Assembly (NCBI GenBank): GCA_019454985.1
Contig: JACFNF010000001.1
Span: 153,185 to 187,761, forward strand
Direction of reading: 5' to 3'
From: Bacteroidales bacterium
Lineage (GTDB): Bacteria; Bacteroidota; Bacteroidia; Bacteroidales; F082
DNA: 34,577 nucleotides
In this document: positions 9,461-18,141 of the stretch, piece after piece
Numbering within the stretch: the stretch's first letter is position 1
How the letters are laid out: the number at the start of each line of letters is the position of its first letter
Position numbers and translations under genes: made by a program
Notes under the pieces: generated by a model
Database searches by the model: none
What the model was told of the DNA's origin: nothing
What the model saw: only the letters and a program-made list of their open reading frames with translations

Positions 9461-9654
9461 TTTGAGAGGGAACAAGTCAGGAATAATAATGTGGCTTTTC
9501 TAAATTTTTCTATTCCCTATTTTTTAGGGTTTGGGATTAAAGATTTTAGAAGTGGACAAGTCAAGAAAGATAGCCGTATTTTTCGGCATAGCGACATCAT
9601 CCGATCACCGATTTGGCTTTCGTTTTGCTGAAGATATAGCAGTGAATACCGTTT

Positions 9655-12486
9655 TTATTTGGTTCCTGTTTTTGATTTTGCTTCGTCAATCAACTGATTC
9701 GCTTCTGTTTGTGCTTTTTGCATGAGATTGTCCGACTGTTTACGGGCTTCGGCAACTACCTTTTCTGCTTGAAGGTCTGCTTCTTTCCTGAGTTTGTCGG
9801 TGGCTTTTTTAGCTGCAATTTCGGCCAACGGGCCATTCTTTTTCCCTTCAGCCAACAACTGAAAAGCTTGTTTGTCGGCTTCGGCACGTAAACTGTTGGC
9901 CGTTTCTACGGCCCCTTTCACCATTCCATCCGCACGTTTTTGTGCTTCGCTAAGAATATTTTGTGCTTTCTGTTGTGCTTCGGCAAGGAAGCGGTCGGCT
10001 TCGGCACGAAATTTGGCTTCTGCTTCGTCTTTCTTTTGTTGCAGGGTTTCGCTAAGCTGTTGCTTCATCTGGTCGGCAATATTGGTTGCCATGGTCTTCA
10101 GATTCGTACTGATGATAGGGTTGGTCAAAGTTCCATTAATCAGTACAATCACCGGGATTACTTCACCTGGTGTAAATTGGGCGCTTTTGCTGTTGGCTGC
10201 TGCCACAAGCTTATCGAGCACTGCATTGGCGGCGCCTCCAAATTCAGCACGTGGAATATTGAGCTGCAACACATATTCCATCGTCTGATCGAATGAATTC
10301 CAACCAGAGATTTCGGCTTTGGTCTTTCCAAGATTTGTTTCAAACGGCTTGACAAATACTTTCCCTTCGTGCATCTCGAACGAGAGGTTGATTTGGCTGA
10401 CGGCCCATTGTCTGAATTTTTCGATTTTTAAAGCATCGGCCAATTTGTTGAAACTGCTCACATTGTTGAATGTCAGTGCCGGCGATTGGAGATTTCCGTT
10501 GCCGTTGAGGGTAGAAAAAACAGGCATCATCTTTCCGTCGAGGTCGGTTTTCAACTTAAGCTGTGTGCTTACCTTCCCCGAAGTGAGCCCCGCAATCGGG
10601 GACAGCTTCTCGATGGTGTTGAAAGTGAGGAAAGCTTGTTGTGCATCCACATCGCGCACATCTATTGTAAAATCAAGCGTAGGCTTATCTTTCACAATGG
10701 TTGAATATGAGCCGTTCAACTTTAGATTACCATCTAATATCTTCATTTGCACATCATTAAAAGACAAGGTGTTGTCCTTAATCCTGATCTGCCCATTGAG
10801 ATCGTGAATATCCATTTTATCGTAAATCAGATGGGCAAATGATGTGGTGAGCGCAAAATCAACTCCTGCCGGCACTTCGATGATTCCTATTACCGTTGTG
10901 TCGGGTTGTGCTTCGGGTTGCGATTGGTTTTGAAGAAAGTCGTTTGCGTTGAAATAATCTGAGCTAAGGTTGAGTTGTCCTTTCAGTTCTCCTTTTCCAA
11001 AGGCATAAGCCATCAGATTTTCAATTTTTCCTCTGGCCTTCAGATTGTTTTTTCCGATGGCAGTTCTGAGTGTGGACAGCTCGGCCACTGAGGGGCTGAG
11101 ATTCAGCAAGGCTTCACTGATGACAAGTTTTTCGGGTAAAAAGTTGTTCGTCATATTCAGGTCGTTGACGGAAAAATGGCCTGAGGCATCAAAGTCGGAA
11201 TATCGTCCGCTCTCGATAGCCGAAAGGTTCCCTTTTGCTTTCAGATTGGCTTCAATGATTCCGGAGAATGTCATACCATCGTCTAAAGGATAGAAACGAC
11301 TCACATCGCCAAGGTTGAGTTTTCCAAGGAGATTTGCATCCACATATGGATCGCTCACCGGCGTTTTGGCCATCAACCTAAGGTCAACCGGATTTTCCCC
11401 CAGCTCGAAATGAAAGGCGGAAATGTCGATCACTGTAGCATCGGCGCCGTTCCCATTGTTGGCCACCCGAAGCGTCAGTCCAATATTTTTAACTGCCTCT
11501 GGCAGTGAGGCATAGCGAAACATGGCATCGTTCACCTGAAGGTTGAGGCCAAAGCCCGGAAGGCTTGTTTCGCTGTAAAGGCCTTTGACATATCCTTGAA
11601 AAGCCATGTTTCCTTCGGCCTGAAGATTCTCAAAATCTTTGGCATAGAGTGCAGGAACGAGCGAAAGAAAACTACGGAAATTATTCTTTTCCGCTTCAAA
11701 CGCAATATCCATTTCATAACCCTGATCGGGCATGGCAAAAAATCCGGCGGCGGTCATCACTAATTCGTTCAGCCTGAGCCGTGCACCTTCAAAAGTAAAT
11801 TTCCAGTTGTCGAGATCGGCGCCTATCATGGCCGAAAACTGTCCTTTGGCCTTTTTTACATAGCGTAAGCCATTGTAATCAACATCAATCAAATTGGCTG
11901 TTGCTTCGGTCATCAGATTGGAATTGGCTACCGAAAGATCGCCGCTCATCCGAATACTTAGTCCGTCCAACACGGCACGCATAGGAAAAGTCGCATCGTC
12001 GTATATCAATCGTCCGTTCACCACTTCCATCACCCTGAGTTTGGCTTTGAACACGGATGGTGTTTCAGCTTTGCCGGCTGACTCTTCCACCGGTTGGGTG
12101 ATGTCCCAGTTCACCCTGACTTCGTCTAAAGCCTTGAGTTGAAGATATGGCTCAGACAGCTTCACCGTTTTTATATCATAAGGCCCTCTCCGCATTAAGC
12201 TCCCTAACCCGATGCCTATCCTGAGTCTGGGAATAAAAATCAGGGTATCGCCCGAAAAAGCTTCGGTACCCGTGAGGCTCAACCGGGTGATTTCCAATGA
12301 TAAATTGGGGAAACTGCGAAAAAACGAAAGGCTCACCTTGTCGAAATCCAAATGTGCCCGAAGCTGTTGATTGGCTGTGGTTTTGACAGCCTCCATAATT
12401 TTGCCTTTAAAAGCGAATGGAAGTACGAAAAGAGTGATGACTAACAGCGTTAAAACAATCCCTGAAATTTTGAAAACCTTTTTCAT
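9655..12486 (-). CDS. AsmA-family envelope protein with C-terminal coiled coil
   Basis: A protein of 943 residues. An N-terminal membrane anchor (MKKVFKISGIVLTLLVITLFVLPFAF) is followed by the AsmA-type N-terminal pattern (LDFDKVSLSFFRSFPNLSLEITRLSL) and long beta-rich repeats typical of AsmA/TamB-like bridge proteins, including an AsmA-2-like part (GKVSTQLKLKTDLDGKMMPVFSTLNGNGNL). Family members span or face the periplasm and are implicated in outer-membrane lipid homeostasis. The last ~142 residues (about 802-943, bases 9658-10083) differ: an Ala/Glu/Lys/Gln-rich charged helix with repeated 'AEAQ', 'EADK' and 'AEARKQ' units, predicted as a long coiled coil. The gene stands alone between the IS stump and the next minus-strand cargo gene. 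Assignment to AsmA is firm; cellular role is inferred from the family. Confidence 0.85.
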   Translation of the reverse strand: MKKVFKISGIVLTLLVITLFVLPFAFKGKIMEAVKTTANQQLRAHLDFDKVSLSFFRSFPNLSLEITRLSLTGTEAFSGDTLIFIPRLRIGIGLGSLMRRGPYDIKTVKLSEPYLQLKALDEVRVNWDITQPVEESAGKAETPSVFKAKLRVMEVVNGRLIYDDATFPMRAVLDGLSIRMSGDLSVANSNLMTEATANLIDVDYNGLRYVKKAKGQFSAMIGADLDNWKFTFEGARLRLNELVMTAAGFFAMPDQGYEMDIAFEAEKNNFRSFLSLVPALYAKDFENLQAEGNMAFQGYVKGLYSETSLPGFGLNLQVNDAMFRYASLPEAVKNIGLTLRVANNGNGADATVIDISAFHFELGENPVDLRLMAKTPVSDPYVDANLLGKLNLGDVSRFYPLDDGMTFSGIIEANLKAKGNLSAIESGRYSDFDASGHFSVNDLNMTNNFLPEKLVISEALLNLSPSVAELSTLRTAIGKNNLKARGKIENLMAYAFGKGELKGQLNLSSDYFNANDFLQNQSQPEAQPDTTVIGIIEVPAGVDFALTTSFAHLIYDKMDIHDLNGQIRIKDNTLSFNDVQMKILDGNLKLNGSYSTIVKDKPTLDFTIDVRDVDAQQAFLTFNTIEKLSPIAGLTSGKVSTQLKLKTDLDGKMMPVFSTLNGNGNLQSPALTFNNVSSFNKLADALKIEKFRQWAVSQINLSFEMHEGKVFVKPFETNLGKTKAEISGWNSFDQTMEYVLQLNIPRAEFGGAANAVLDKLVAAANSKSAQFTPGEVIPVIVLINGTLTNPIISTNLKTMATNIADQMKQQLSETLQQKKDEAEAKFRAEADRFLAEAQQKAQNILSEAQKRADGMVKGAVETANSLRAEADKQAFQLLAEGKKNGPLAEIAAKKATDKLRKEADLQAEKVVAEARKQSDNLMQKAQTEANQLIDEAKSKTGTK

Positions 12487-12526
12487 GGTTACAGATTTAT
12501 CGGACTCAAGTAAAACGACTTTTGCA

Positions 12527-12534
12527 CAAACTTA
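12527..12534 (-). promoter_or_regulatory. Possible -7 box for the AsmA-like gene
   Basis: On the minus strand this reads TAAGTTTG, matching the Bacteroidota -7 consensus TAnnTTTG, 40 bases before the AsmA start codon. No clear TTTG -33 box sits at the right distance. A second match (TACTTTTG at 12610-12617) lies further upstream, so the call is weak. Confidence 0.3.
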
Positions 12535-12686
12535 TTTCACTGTTTATCAACATATTGCTGTTGATTATCAAAAAATCATACAGCATCCTGCCATTTAGCT
12601 TGTGCCGTACAAAAGTAGTGATTATCTCCCCCGTGGCTGCCGTTCTGGTTTCAATGATGAGAAATAAAAGTTGTTCTGTGAAAAGA

Positions 12687-12718
12687 AAATAGCCGTCAGC
12701 GAAAACTGACGGCTATTT
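12687..12718 (-). terminator. Intrinsic terminator of the BNR-repeat cargo gene
   Basis: A perfect 13-bp stem (arms 12687-12699 and 12706-12718, core TAGCCGTCAG) with a 6-base loop is followed on the minus strand by a T-rich run. It starts 22 bases beyond the stop codon at 12740, the expected place and orientation for a rho-independent terminator of the minus-strand gene at 12740-14569. The rest of the 253-bp gap carries only possible promoter boxes. Confidence 0.8.
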
Positions 12719-12739
12719 CAACAAAAGTTCACATCATCG

Positions 12740-14569
12740 TTATTGAACTATCAGTTTCTTTGTAATGGTATTGGAACCAGCTTTGACGTTCACAAAATAA
12801 ATTCCGCTATTCAAATCCGTCAAATCAAACCGAAGTTTATGCGGTCCGCCATAACCTAACATATAAGTATTAAAATAGACTTGCTTTCCAACTAAATTCA
12901 CGATACTGATATCGGCTTTTGTCGTTTTGTTAACATTGACAACAATCTGAGTCTCAGTAGTTGCAGGGTTTGGCCACAATTGATCAACCGTTAGAACAGA
13001 GGCCGGTTTTTCAGTCATCCCCACCACTAAATTAAGGGGTAAATACACAATATTATTGTCATTTATTGCATGTTCTTCGAACCGGGTAGCGTTGCCGGGG
13101 ATATTGTCCGATTGATAAATCACATGCAGCTTATTGGTCACTGTAGGCGATGCAGATGGCCAGACACATTCCGTAAACATGTGGAAGATGTCGGATGTCA
13201 GGTCAACCTGTGGGCTCCAGCTCTGGCCATAATCTTCGGAGAAACGCATCCAGATATGCCGGTAGTTGTAATCGTCGGAAGAAACAAAACCTAAGGTGAC
13301 CGCCGAATAAAATGCATACAGGATTTTGCTGTTGTGATCAAACACCAATTGTGGCATGGAAGTGAGGGAAGCCTGATATTTTGCAATACTGGCCAGCTCA
13401 TCTACTCCATTGTCGTAAACTTCGGCAAGAAGATACATTGGGTTCATACTGACAAGGTTGAGGATACTGTCGGTGAGCGCGGTACTATCCATGGGAGGCA
13501 TGGTTTCATTCCAATAGAGCAATCCGTTTGAGTAAGGATAATAATTTGTGGCGCCACCCGAACCATCGGCCGAGTGGATCATTCTTCCAACAGCCACATG
13601 TACGCGTCCCTGATCGTCAAGAACAGCATGCTGATAGCCGTCAATACCTCCATGTTTTGGCAATGGCACTTCATTCCCAAAAGCCGGGATGGGCGCTTCA
13701 TAATATTTCATGCTCTCCCAGGTATCACCGTTATCCGTTGATTTGAGTACAATGCCATCGGCTAAAAAGTCACCGACAATGAATGCAATTGTTTCGCCCA
13801 CCGGTGCAGCCCAGGCATAAACGTCGCCTCCAACACCATGGATTTCGCCTGCTGCCAAACCCGGCAATATCTCATTTTGCGGATTCCAGGTTTGTCCGCC
13901 GTCGGTAGAGCGGCTATAAAGCAGGGCTCCTTCTAAGCCTTGATAGCTGGCATCGAGGGCAGCAATCACATGAATGGTGGTATGGTTCACACCACTCGTA
14001 ATCATTCGGGGCCAGAGTAGGTCCTGAAATCCGGCAGGTCCTTGCAAATAGAAAGTGTTCCAGGTTCCGGTACCTTTGTTTTCGCGCCAGCTAAAAAGCA
14101 GACCCTGGGTTCCGCCGGTATGTGTACAAACGATTTCGCCGTTTTCACCATAGGGTTGGTAGTTTGCCCAACCAGTACGTGCCGATTCGATTCGTGCTGT
14201 TGGTGCCGGCCCCCACGAGGTGCCATTGTGATAATTATAGCCTGTACCCCGATCAGCAAATGACGGATCGTTCATCCCATAAACCCAAACGGCTCCAAGT
14301 GTACCGTCCGGATGTGCATAAATACGTGGCGGAACAGCAGCATTCGATGCCAGATCATAGCGGGTTTGGCCAATAACGATGTCGGCATCTTTTACATTGG
14401 ATACATAGGGGTTCGCTTCGCCGGAAAATTCCGGAAAATATTCAGCAACCGCCTTTGCTTTTTGCATCATTACTTTCTCGAGGCCTGTAGCCTGTTTCAA
14501 AAAAGGGGACTGTGCCATTAAGCCTGCCGAAAGCATGATTGTTACGATTGAGAGTAAAAGTTTTTTCAT
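12740..14569 (-). CDS. Secreted sialidase-fold (BNR-repeat) protein with T9SS type A sorting domain
   Basis: A protein of 609 residues with a signal peptide (MKKLLLSIVTIMLSAGLMAQ). The body contains Asp-box/BNR repeats of the form S-x-D-x-G-x-T-W: SRSTDGGQTWNP, LKSTDNGDTWES and RFSEDYGQSWSP. These mark six-bladed sialidase-like propellers. I do not see the full catalytic set of a sialidase (the FRIP motif and Arg triad), so enzyme activity is not claimed. The C-terminal 80 residues (VDQLWPNPATTETQIV to ITKKLIVQ) form a type A T9SS sorting domain. The gene is monocistronic, with a good promoter upstream and a strong terminator downstream. It is likely a secreted or surface glycan-binding or glycan-acting protein. 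Confidence 0.85.
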   Translation of the reverse strand: MKKLLLSIVTIMLSAGLMAQSPFLKQATGLEKVMMQKAKAVAEYFPEFSGEANPYVSNVKDADIVIGQTRYDLASNAAVPPRIYAHPDGTLGAVWVYGMNDPSFADRGTGYNYHNGTSWGPAPTARIESARTGWANYQPYGENGEIVCTHTGGTQGLLFSWRENKGTGTWNTFYLQGPAGFQDLLWPRMITSGVNHTTIHVIAALDASYQGLEGALLYSRSTDGGQTWNPQNEILPGLAAGEIHGVGGDVYAWAAPVGETIAFIVGDFLADGIVLKSTDNGDTWESMKYYEAPIPAFGNEVPLPKHGGIDGYQHAVLDDQGRVHVAVGRMIHSADGSGGATNYYPYSNGLLYWNETMPPMDSTALTDSILNLVSMNPMYLLAEVYDNGVDELASIAKYQASLTSMPQLVFDHNSKILYAFYSAVTLGFVSSDDYNYRHIWMRFSEDYGQSWSPQVDLTSDIFHMFTECVWPSASPTVTNKLHVIYQSDNIPGNATRFEEHAINDNNIVYLPLNLVVGMTEKPASVLTVDQLWPNPATTETQIVVNVNKTTKADISIVNLVGKQVYFNTYMLGYGGPHKLRFDLTDLNSGIYFVNVKAGSNTITKKLIVQ

Positions 14570-14633
14570 ATCGAAAAGTTTTGGTTAGAAAAATAATTGG
14601 TAAAAGTTCAAGATAAGAAGCGTGTTTCGTGTC

Positions 14634-14665
14634 CAAAAATACAAACGGTTTAAATAAAAAGCAAA
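14634..14665 (-). promoter_or_regulatory. Bacteroidota-type promoter of the BNR-repeat gene
   Basis: On the minus strand a -33 box TTTG (14662-14665) is followed after 20 bases by TATTTTTG (14634-14641). This fits the Bacteroidota sigma consensus TTTG-N19-TAnnTTTG. Predicted transcription starts near 14627, leaving a leader of about 57 bases before the start codon at 14569. Confidence 0.65.
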
Positions 14666-14842
14666 CTTTTAGGCTTCCAAATATTTTGTGAATACAGCTT
14701 TTCTTCAAAACAAACGAAATTGCACATTACGCAAGGAGTAAAAAGATGATCATAAAACGTTGATCGATTTATCAAAGTAATTTCTGTAAATAGCTCATTT
14801 ATTGATGATTAGGATAAAATGATTTTTAGGAGGAATATTGTC

Positions 14843-14850
14843 TATTTTTG
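14843..14850 (+). promoter_or_regulatory. -7 promoter box of manA
   Basis: TATTTTTG matches the TAnnTTTG -7 consensus and lies 20 bases before the chosen manA start at 14870. The -33 region (a T-rich stretch near 14823) is only a weak match. Its position makes the in-frame upstream ATG at 14819 an unlikely start, because that codon would lie in the promoter. Confidence 0.5.
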
Positions 14851-14869
14851 CATTTTAATTCCAACTACG

Positions 14870-15850
14870 ATGCAAACCCTTTATCCTTTTAAGTTTACGC
14901 CTTTATTCAAAGAAAAAATCTGGGGTGGAGATAAAATAAAAACTCAACTGGGAATGGATTTCGGAACTTTGCCCAATTGCGGCGAGGCTTGGTTGCTTTC
15001 GGGGGTCGAAGGTAACCCAAGCTTAGTCAGCAATGGCTACTTAGCCGGCAATGAACTGAATGAGTTAGTCGAGGTTTTTATGGGCGATTTGACGGGCGAA
15101 AAAGTATATGAACGTTTTGGCGATCAGTTCCCCATTCTTGTGAAGGCGATTGATTCAAACGACTGGCTTTCGCTTCAGGTGCATCCCGATGACGAATTGG
15201 CCCAAAAACGTGGCATAGGTTTTGGTAAAACCGAAATGTGGTATGTGATGCAGGCCGATGAAGGCGCACAGCTCATCAGCGGTTTCAACCAAAAAGTGAG
15301 CCCGGAACAATATCTCAGACATTTGGAAAATAAAAGCATTAAAGAAGTCATGAATTTTGAACAGGTGAAAAAAGGCGATGTGTTTTTTATCCCTGCCGGA
15401 CGAGTTCACGCCCTTGGCCCCGGAACTCTGATTGCCGAGATACAGCAAACCAGCGACATCACCTACCGCATCTACGACTGGGATCGCACCGATGAAAACG
15501 GCAAAGGCCGCGAACTCCATATCGAAGAAGCCATGGAAGCCATTGATTACAGTGTGTTGCCCAATTATAAAACCCCATACCATCTGGTCGAAAGCCATAG
15601 CGAAAATTTAGTCAGGACTCCGTTTTTTACAACCAACATACTGAATATCAACCAAAAAACAGAGAAAGACTATTCGGATCTCGATTCTTTTGTTATCTTA
15701 TTCTGTACCGAGGGCGAGTGTACAGTTGTAAGCCACGATCTACAGCTTTCACTCAAACCGGGAGAAATTATTCTTATCCCAAACCTGATTGAAAACATTA
15801 GTCTTATACCATCAAAAAACACCACTCTGCTCGAAGTATATATTGAATAA
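14870..15850 (+). CDS. manA: Mannose-6-phosphate isomerase, class I
   Basis: This enzyme interconverts mannose 6-phosphate and fructose 6-phosphate in the cytoplasm, feeding mannose into glycolysis or supplying GDP-mannose synthesis. From the ATG at 14870 it has 326 residues, the size of the short Bacillus-type class I enzymes. The N-terminus (YPFKFTPLFKEKIWGG) is characteristic. Zinc ligands expected for the cupin active site are visible: Q103 and H105 in SLQVHPDDE, E122 in KTEMWYV and H180 in IPAGRVHALGPG, followed by the IQQTSDITYRIYDWDR signature. An upstream in-frame ATG at 14819 would add 17 residues but overlaps a promoter box, so the later start is preferred. It stands alone on the plus strand, 88 bp before the tlpA-like gene. 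Confidence 0.93.
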   Translation: MQTLYPFKFTPLFKEKIWGGDKIKTQLGMDFGTLPNCGEAWLLSGVEGNPSLVSNGYLAGNELNELVEVFMGDLTGEKVYERFGDQFPILVKAIDSNDWLSLQVHPDDELAQKRGIGFGKTEMWYVMQADEGAQLISGFNQKVSPEQYLRHLENKSIKEVMNFEQVKKGDVFFIPAGRVHALGPGTLIAEIQQTSDITYRIYDWDRTDENGKGRELHIEEAMEAIDYSVLPNYKTPYHLVESHSENLVRTPFFTTNILNINQKTEKDYSDLDSFVILFCTEGECTVVSHDLQLSLKPGEIILIPNLIENISLIPSKNTTLLEVYIE

Positions 15851-15938
15851 GCCTGCAACCTTTCGCCCACAGCGGTTGTCATGCACCCATGAGTAACTTT
15901 TAACATCATTTTATTCGTTTTACACAAAAGCTCCCATT

Positions 15939-16436
15939 ATGAAAAAACTTTTGTTTATCCTTTTGCTGCTCGTTCCGATGAGCCACCTCTTTTCACAGGA
16001 AAGCCAATTGCCCAAAGTGAACATTAAAACACTAAACGGACAAAGTTTCAATACGGCCGACATCAAAAATGATGGCAAGCCGATTATTCTGAGTTTCTGG
16101 GCATTATGGTGCAAACCATGCCAAAAAGAGTTGGATGCCTTCAATGAAGTATATGAAGATTGGCAAAAGGAAACCGGCTTGAAAGTGGTTGCCGTTTCTA
16201 TTGATGACTCTCGTTCCACCGCAAAAGTGGCTCCTCACGTCAAAGGAAAAGGTTGGGAATTTGAAGTGCTGCTCGATCCCAACGGCGATTTCAAACGCGC
16301 CATGAATGTGAATATGATTCCTCACACTTTCCTCCTCGATGGAAACGGCAAAATCGTTTCACAACATACTGCCTATTTCGACGGCGCTGAACAGGAACTT
16401 TACCAGAAAGTGAAAAAACTTGTTGGTAAGAAATAA
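15939..16436 (+). CDS. TlpA/redoxin-family thioredoxin-like protein, periplasmic
   Basis: A protein of 165 residues with an N-terminal signal peptide (MKKLLFILLLLVPMSHLFSQ), then a thioredoxin fold of the TlpA/AhpC-TSA type. The redox motif is W-C-K-P-C, with C58 and C61, in SFWALWCKPCQKEL; the cis-proline loop is MIPHTFLLD near residue 127. Family members act in the periplasm as thiol-disulfide reductants. It is the first gene of a compact plus-strand run: the DUF6029 gene begins 36 bp after its stop and an Omp28-like gene follows. This arrangement suggests it serves those cysteine-containing envelope proteins; that link is inference. Confidence 0.88.
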   Translation: MKKLLFILLLLVPMSHLFSQESQLPKVNIKTLNGQSFNTADIKNDGKPIILSFWALWCKPCQKELDAFNEVYEDWQKETGLKVVAVSIDDSRSTAKVAPHVKGKGWEFEVLLDPNGDFKRAMNVNMIPHTFLLDGNGKIVSQHTAYFDGAEQELYQKVKKLVGKK

Positions 16437-16472
16437 ACCGGCCTACTCTTTTCCCATCAATAACCCAATCGC

Positions 16473-18128
16473 ATGAAAAAACTACTGTTCACCATCACAG
16501 CCCTGCTTTTTAGTATGGTTGTGAGCGCACAGGATATCTTTGACAACTCCTCTCTTCACGGGAGCTTTCAAACTGATGTACAGTTTTACAGACCCGATGC
16601 TGCTATTGGAATCTATGATTCCACCATTGCCGGGCGTAAAATCGGCATCAACGGATTTACCAATCTTACTTATACCCTTGGCAAGTTCAAAGCCGGCTTG
16701 CGCTACGAAGCCTTGTTAACCCCTTTGGCAGGTTTCGACCCACGTCAGGAAGGCAATGGCTTCCCTAATGTTTGGGTCAACTACAACACTGATTTTATTG
16801 AAATTACTGCAGGTAACTTCTACGAGCAGTTTGGTAACGGCCTTGTATTTCGCACCTATGAAGAATGGACTCTTGGTTACGACAACTCGATGAACGGAAT
16901 GAGGGTAGTGTTGTTCCCAACCAAAGGCCTAACCCTGAAAGGCGTTTATGGTAGTCAGCGTTTCTTTTGGCAAAAATACGAGCGTAACAACCGTGGTCTT
17001 GTTCGCGGCGCCGATGCCGAGTTTAGTTTCAATGATGCTTTCAGCAAACTCGACGAAGCCGGTCTGCGCCTGAGCGTGGGAGCCAGCGCCGTTAGCCGTT
17101 ACCAGCGTGATGCCGATCCCATTTACAAACTTCCCGAAAATACCGGAGCTTTTGCCGGAAGGGTGAATCTGGGTGCAGGCAACTTCAATTTCATGACCGA
17201 ATATGCCTATAAAATTAACGACCCCTCGGCCATCAACCAGTTTATCTATTCCAACGGACAAGCTTTGCTAAGCTCTTTTTCCTATTCGCAGAAGGGTCTT
17301 GGCGTGATGCTGCAGCTCAAACGCGTGGATAATTTTAGTTTTAAAAGCGATCGCGCCGAAACAGCCAATGCACTGGATATCAATTTTATTCCTCCCATCA
17401 ACCGGATGCACGCCTATAGCCTTACCGCAAAATATCCTTATGCCACACAGCCAAATGGCGAAATGGGCATGCAGTTTCAGCTCAACTATAAAATCCCGAA
17501 AGGAACCCCACTTGGAGGAAAATATGGCACAGGAATCTCACTCAATTTCAGCCAGGTCAACGATATTGTCCGCGACACATTAGATAAAGAATACCGCGGA
17601 ACCCTCGGATATAAAAGCGACTTCTTCAAGGTGTCGGATCACATCTTTTTCCGCGACCTCAATGTTGAAGTTGAGAAACGCTTCAACAGCAAGCTGAAAG
17701 GCGTAATCCAGTATATGAATCTGCTTTATGATATTGCCGTTATCGAAGGTCATACGGGCGAAGAGGCTGTGAAAGCCCATCTGGCGGTTGCCGATTTCAC
17801 CTATAAATTCAACAGCCGAAACGCTTTGCGCGTCGAAGCTCAAGGTATGTGGACCAAGCAAGACGAAGGCGATTGGGCTGCCCTGATGGCTGAATACACC
17901 ATTGCCCCTAAATGGTTTATGGCCTTGTCTGACCAATACAACTATGGCAATCCTGATCCCGACAAACGAAACCATTATTATACCATTTCGGGTGGCTATA
18001 CCCACGAGTCAACCCGCATTGCGCTGACTTATGGCCGGCAGTATGAAGGCGTGGTTTGCGTCGGCGGTGTTTGCCGTCAGGTTCCGGCTTCCAGCGGATT
18101 CACTGTAACAATTTCAACGAATTTTTAA
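16473..18128 (+). CDS. DUF6029 family outer-membrane beta-barrel protein
   Basis: A protein of 551 residues with a signal peptide (MKKLLFTITALLFSMVVSAQ). The mature part is rich in alternating aromatic and polar strands (for example GKFKAGLRYEALLTPL and FIEITAGNFYEQFGNGLVFRTYEEW) and ends in a Phe-terminated strand (GFTVTISTNF), as outer-membrane barrels do. The GNFYEQFGNGLVFR region is what I associate with the uncharacterised Bacteroidota family DUF6029. Near the C-terminus there is a CVGGVC pair (Cx4C) that could form a disulfide. It lies between the TlpA-like gene (36-bp gap) and the Omp28-like gene (13-bp gap), so the three are very likely one operon. The function is unknown. Confidence 0.82.
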   Translation: MKKLLFTITALLFSMVVSAQDIFDNSSLHGSFQTDVQFYRPDAAIGIYDSTIAGRKIGINGFTNLTYTLGKFKAGLRYEALLTPLAGFDPRQEGNGFPNVWVNYNTDFIEITAGNFYEQFGNGLVFRTYEEWTLGYDNSMNGMRVVLFPTKGLTLKGVYGSQRFFWQKYERNNRGLVRGADAEFSFNDAFSKLDEAGLRLSVGASAVSRYQRDADPIYKLPENTGAFAGRVNLGAGNFNFMTEYAYKINDPSAINQFIYSNGQALLSSFSYSQKGLGVMLQLKRVDNFSFKSDRAETANALDINFIPPINRMHAYSLTAKYPYATQPNGEMGMQFQLNYKIPKGTPLGGKYGTGISLNFSQVNDIVRDTLDKEYRGTLGYKSDFFKVSDHIFFRDLNVEVEKRFNSKLKGVIQYMNLLYDIAVIEGHTGEEAVKAHLAVADFTYKFNSRNALRVEAQGMWTKQDEGDWAALMAEYTIAPKWFMALSDQYNYGNPDPDKRNHYYTISGGYTHESTRIALTYGRQYEGVVCVGGVCRQVPASSGFTVTISTNF

Positions 18129-18141
18129 ACTGATCCGATCT

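Noticed and set aside
9531..9725. Small plus-strand open frame of 64 residues next to the AsmA-like gene
   Set aside because: Overlaps the AsmA coding end, ends in hydrophobic antisense translation of its charged tail and has no promoter or homology that I recognise.
12740..14569. Annotating the BNR-repeat protein as an active sialidase
   Set aside because: Asp-box repeats are present, but the FRIP motif and the Arg triad were not found.
14819..14869. Upstream in-frame ATG for manA
   Set aside because: The extra 17 residues are not part of the family and the codon would sit in the promoter, before the -7 box at 14843-14850.
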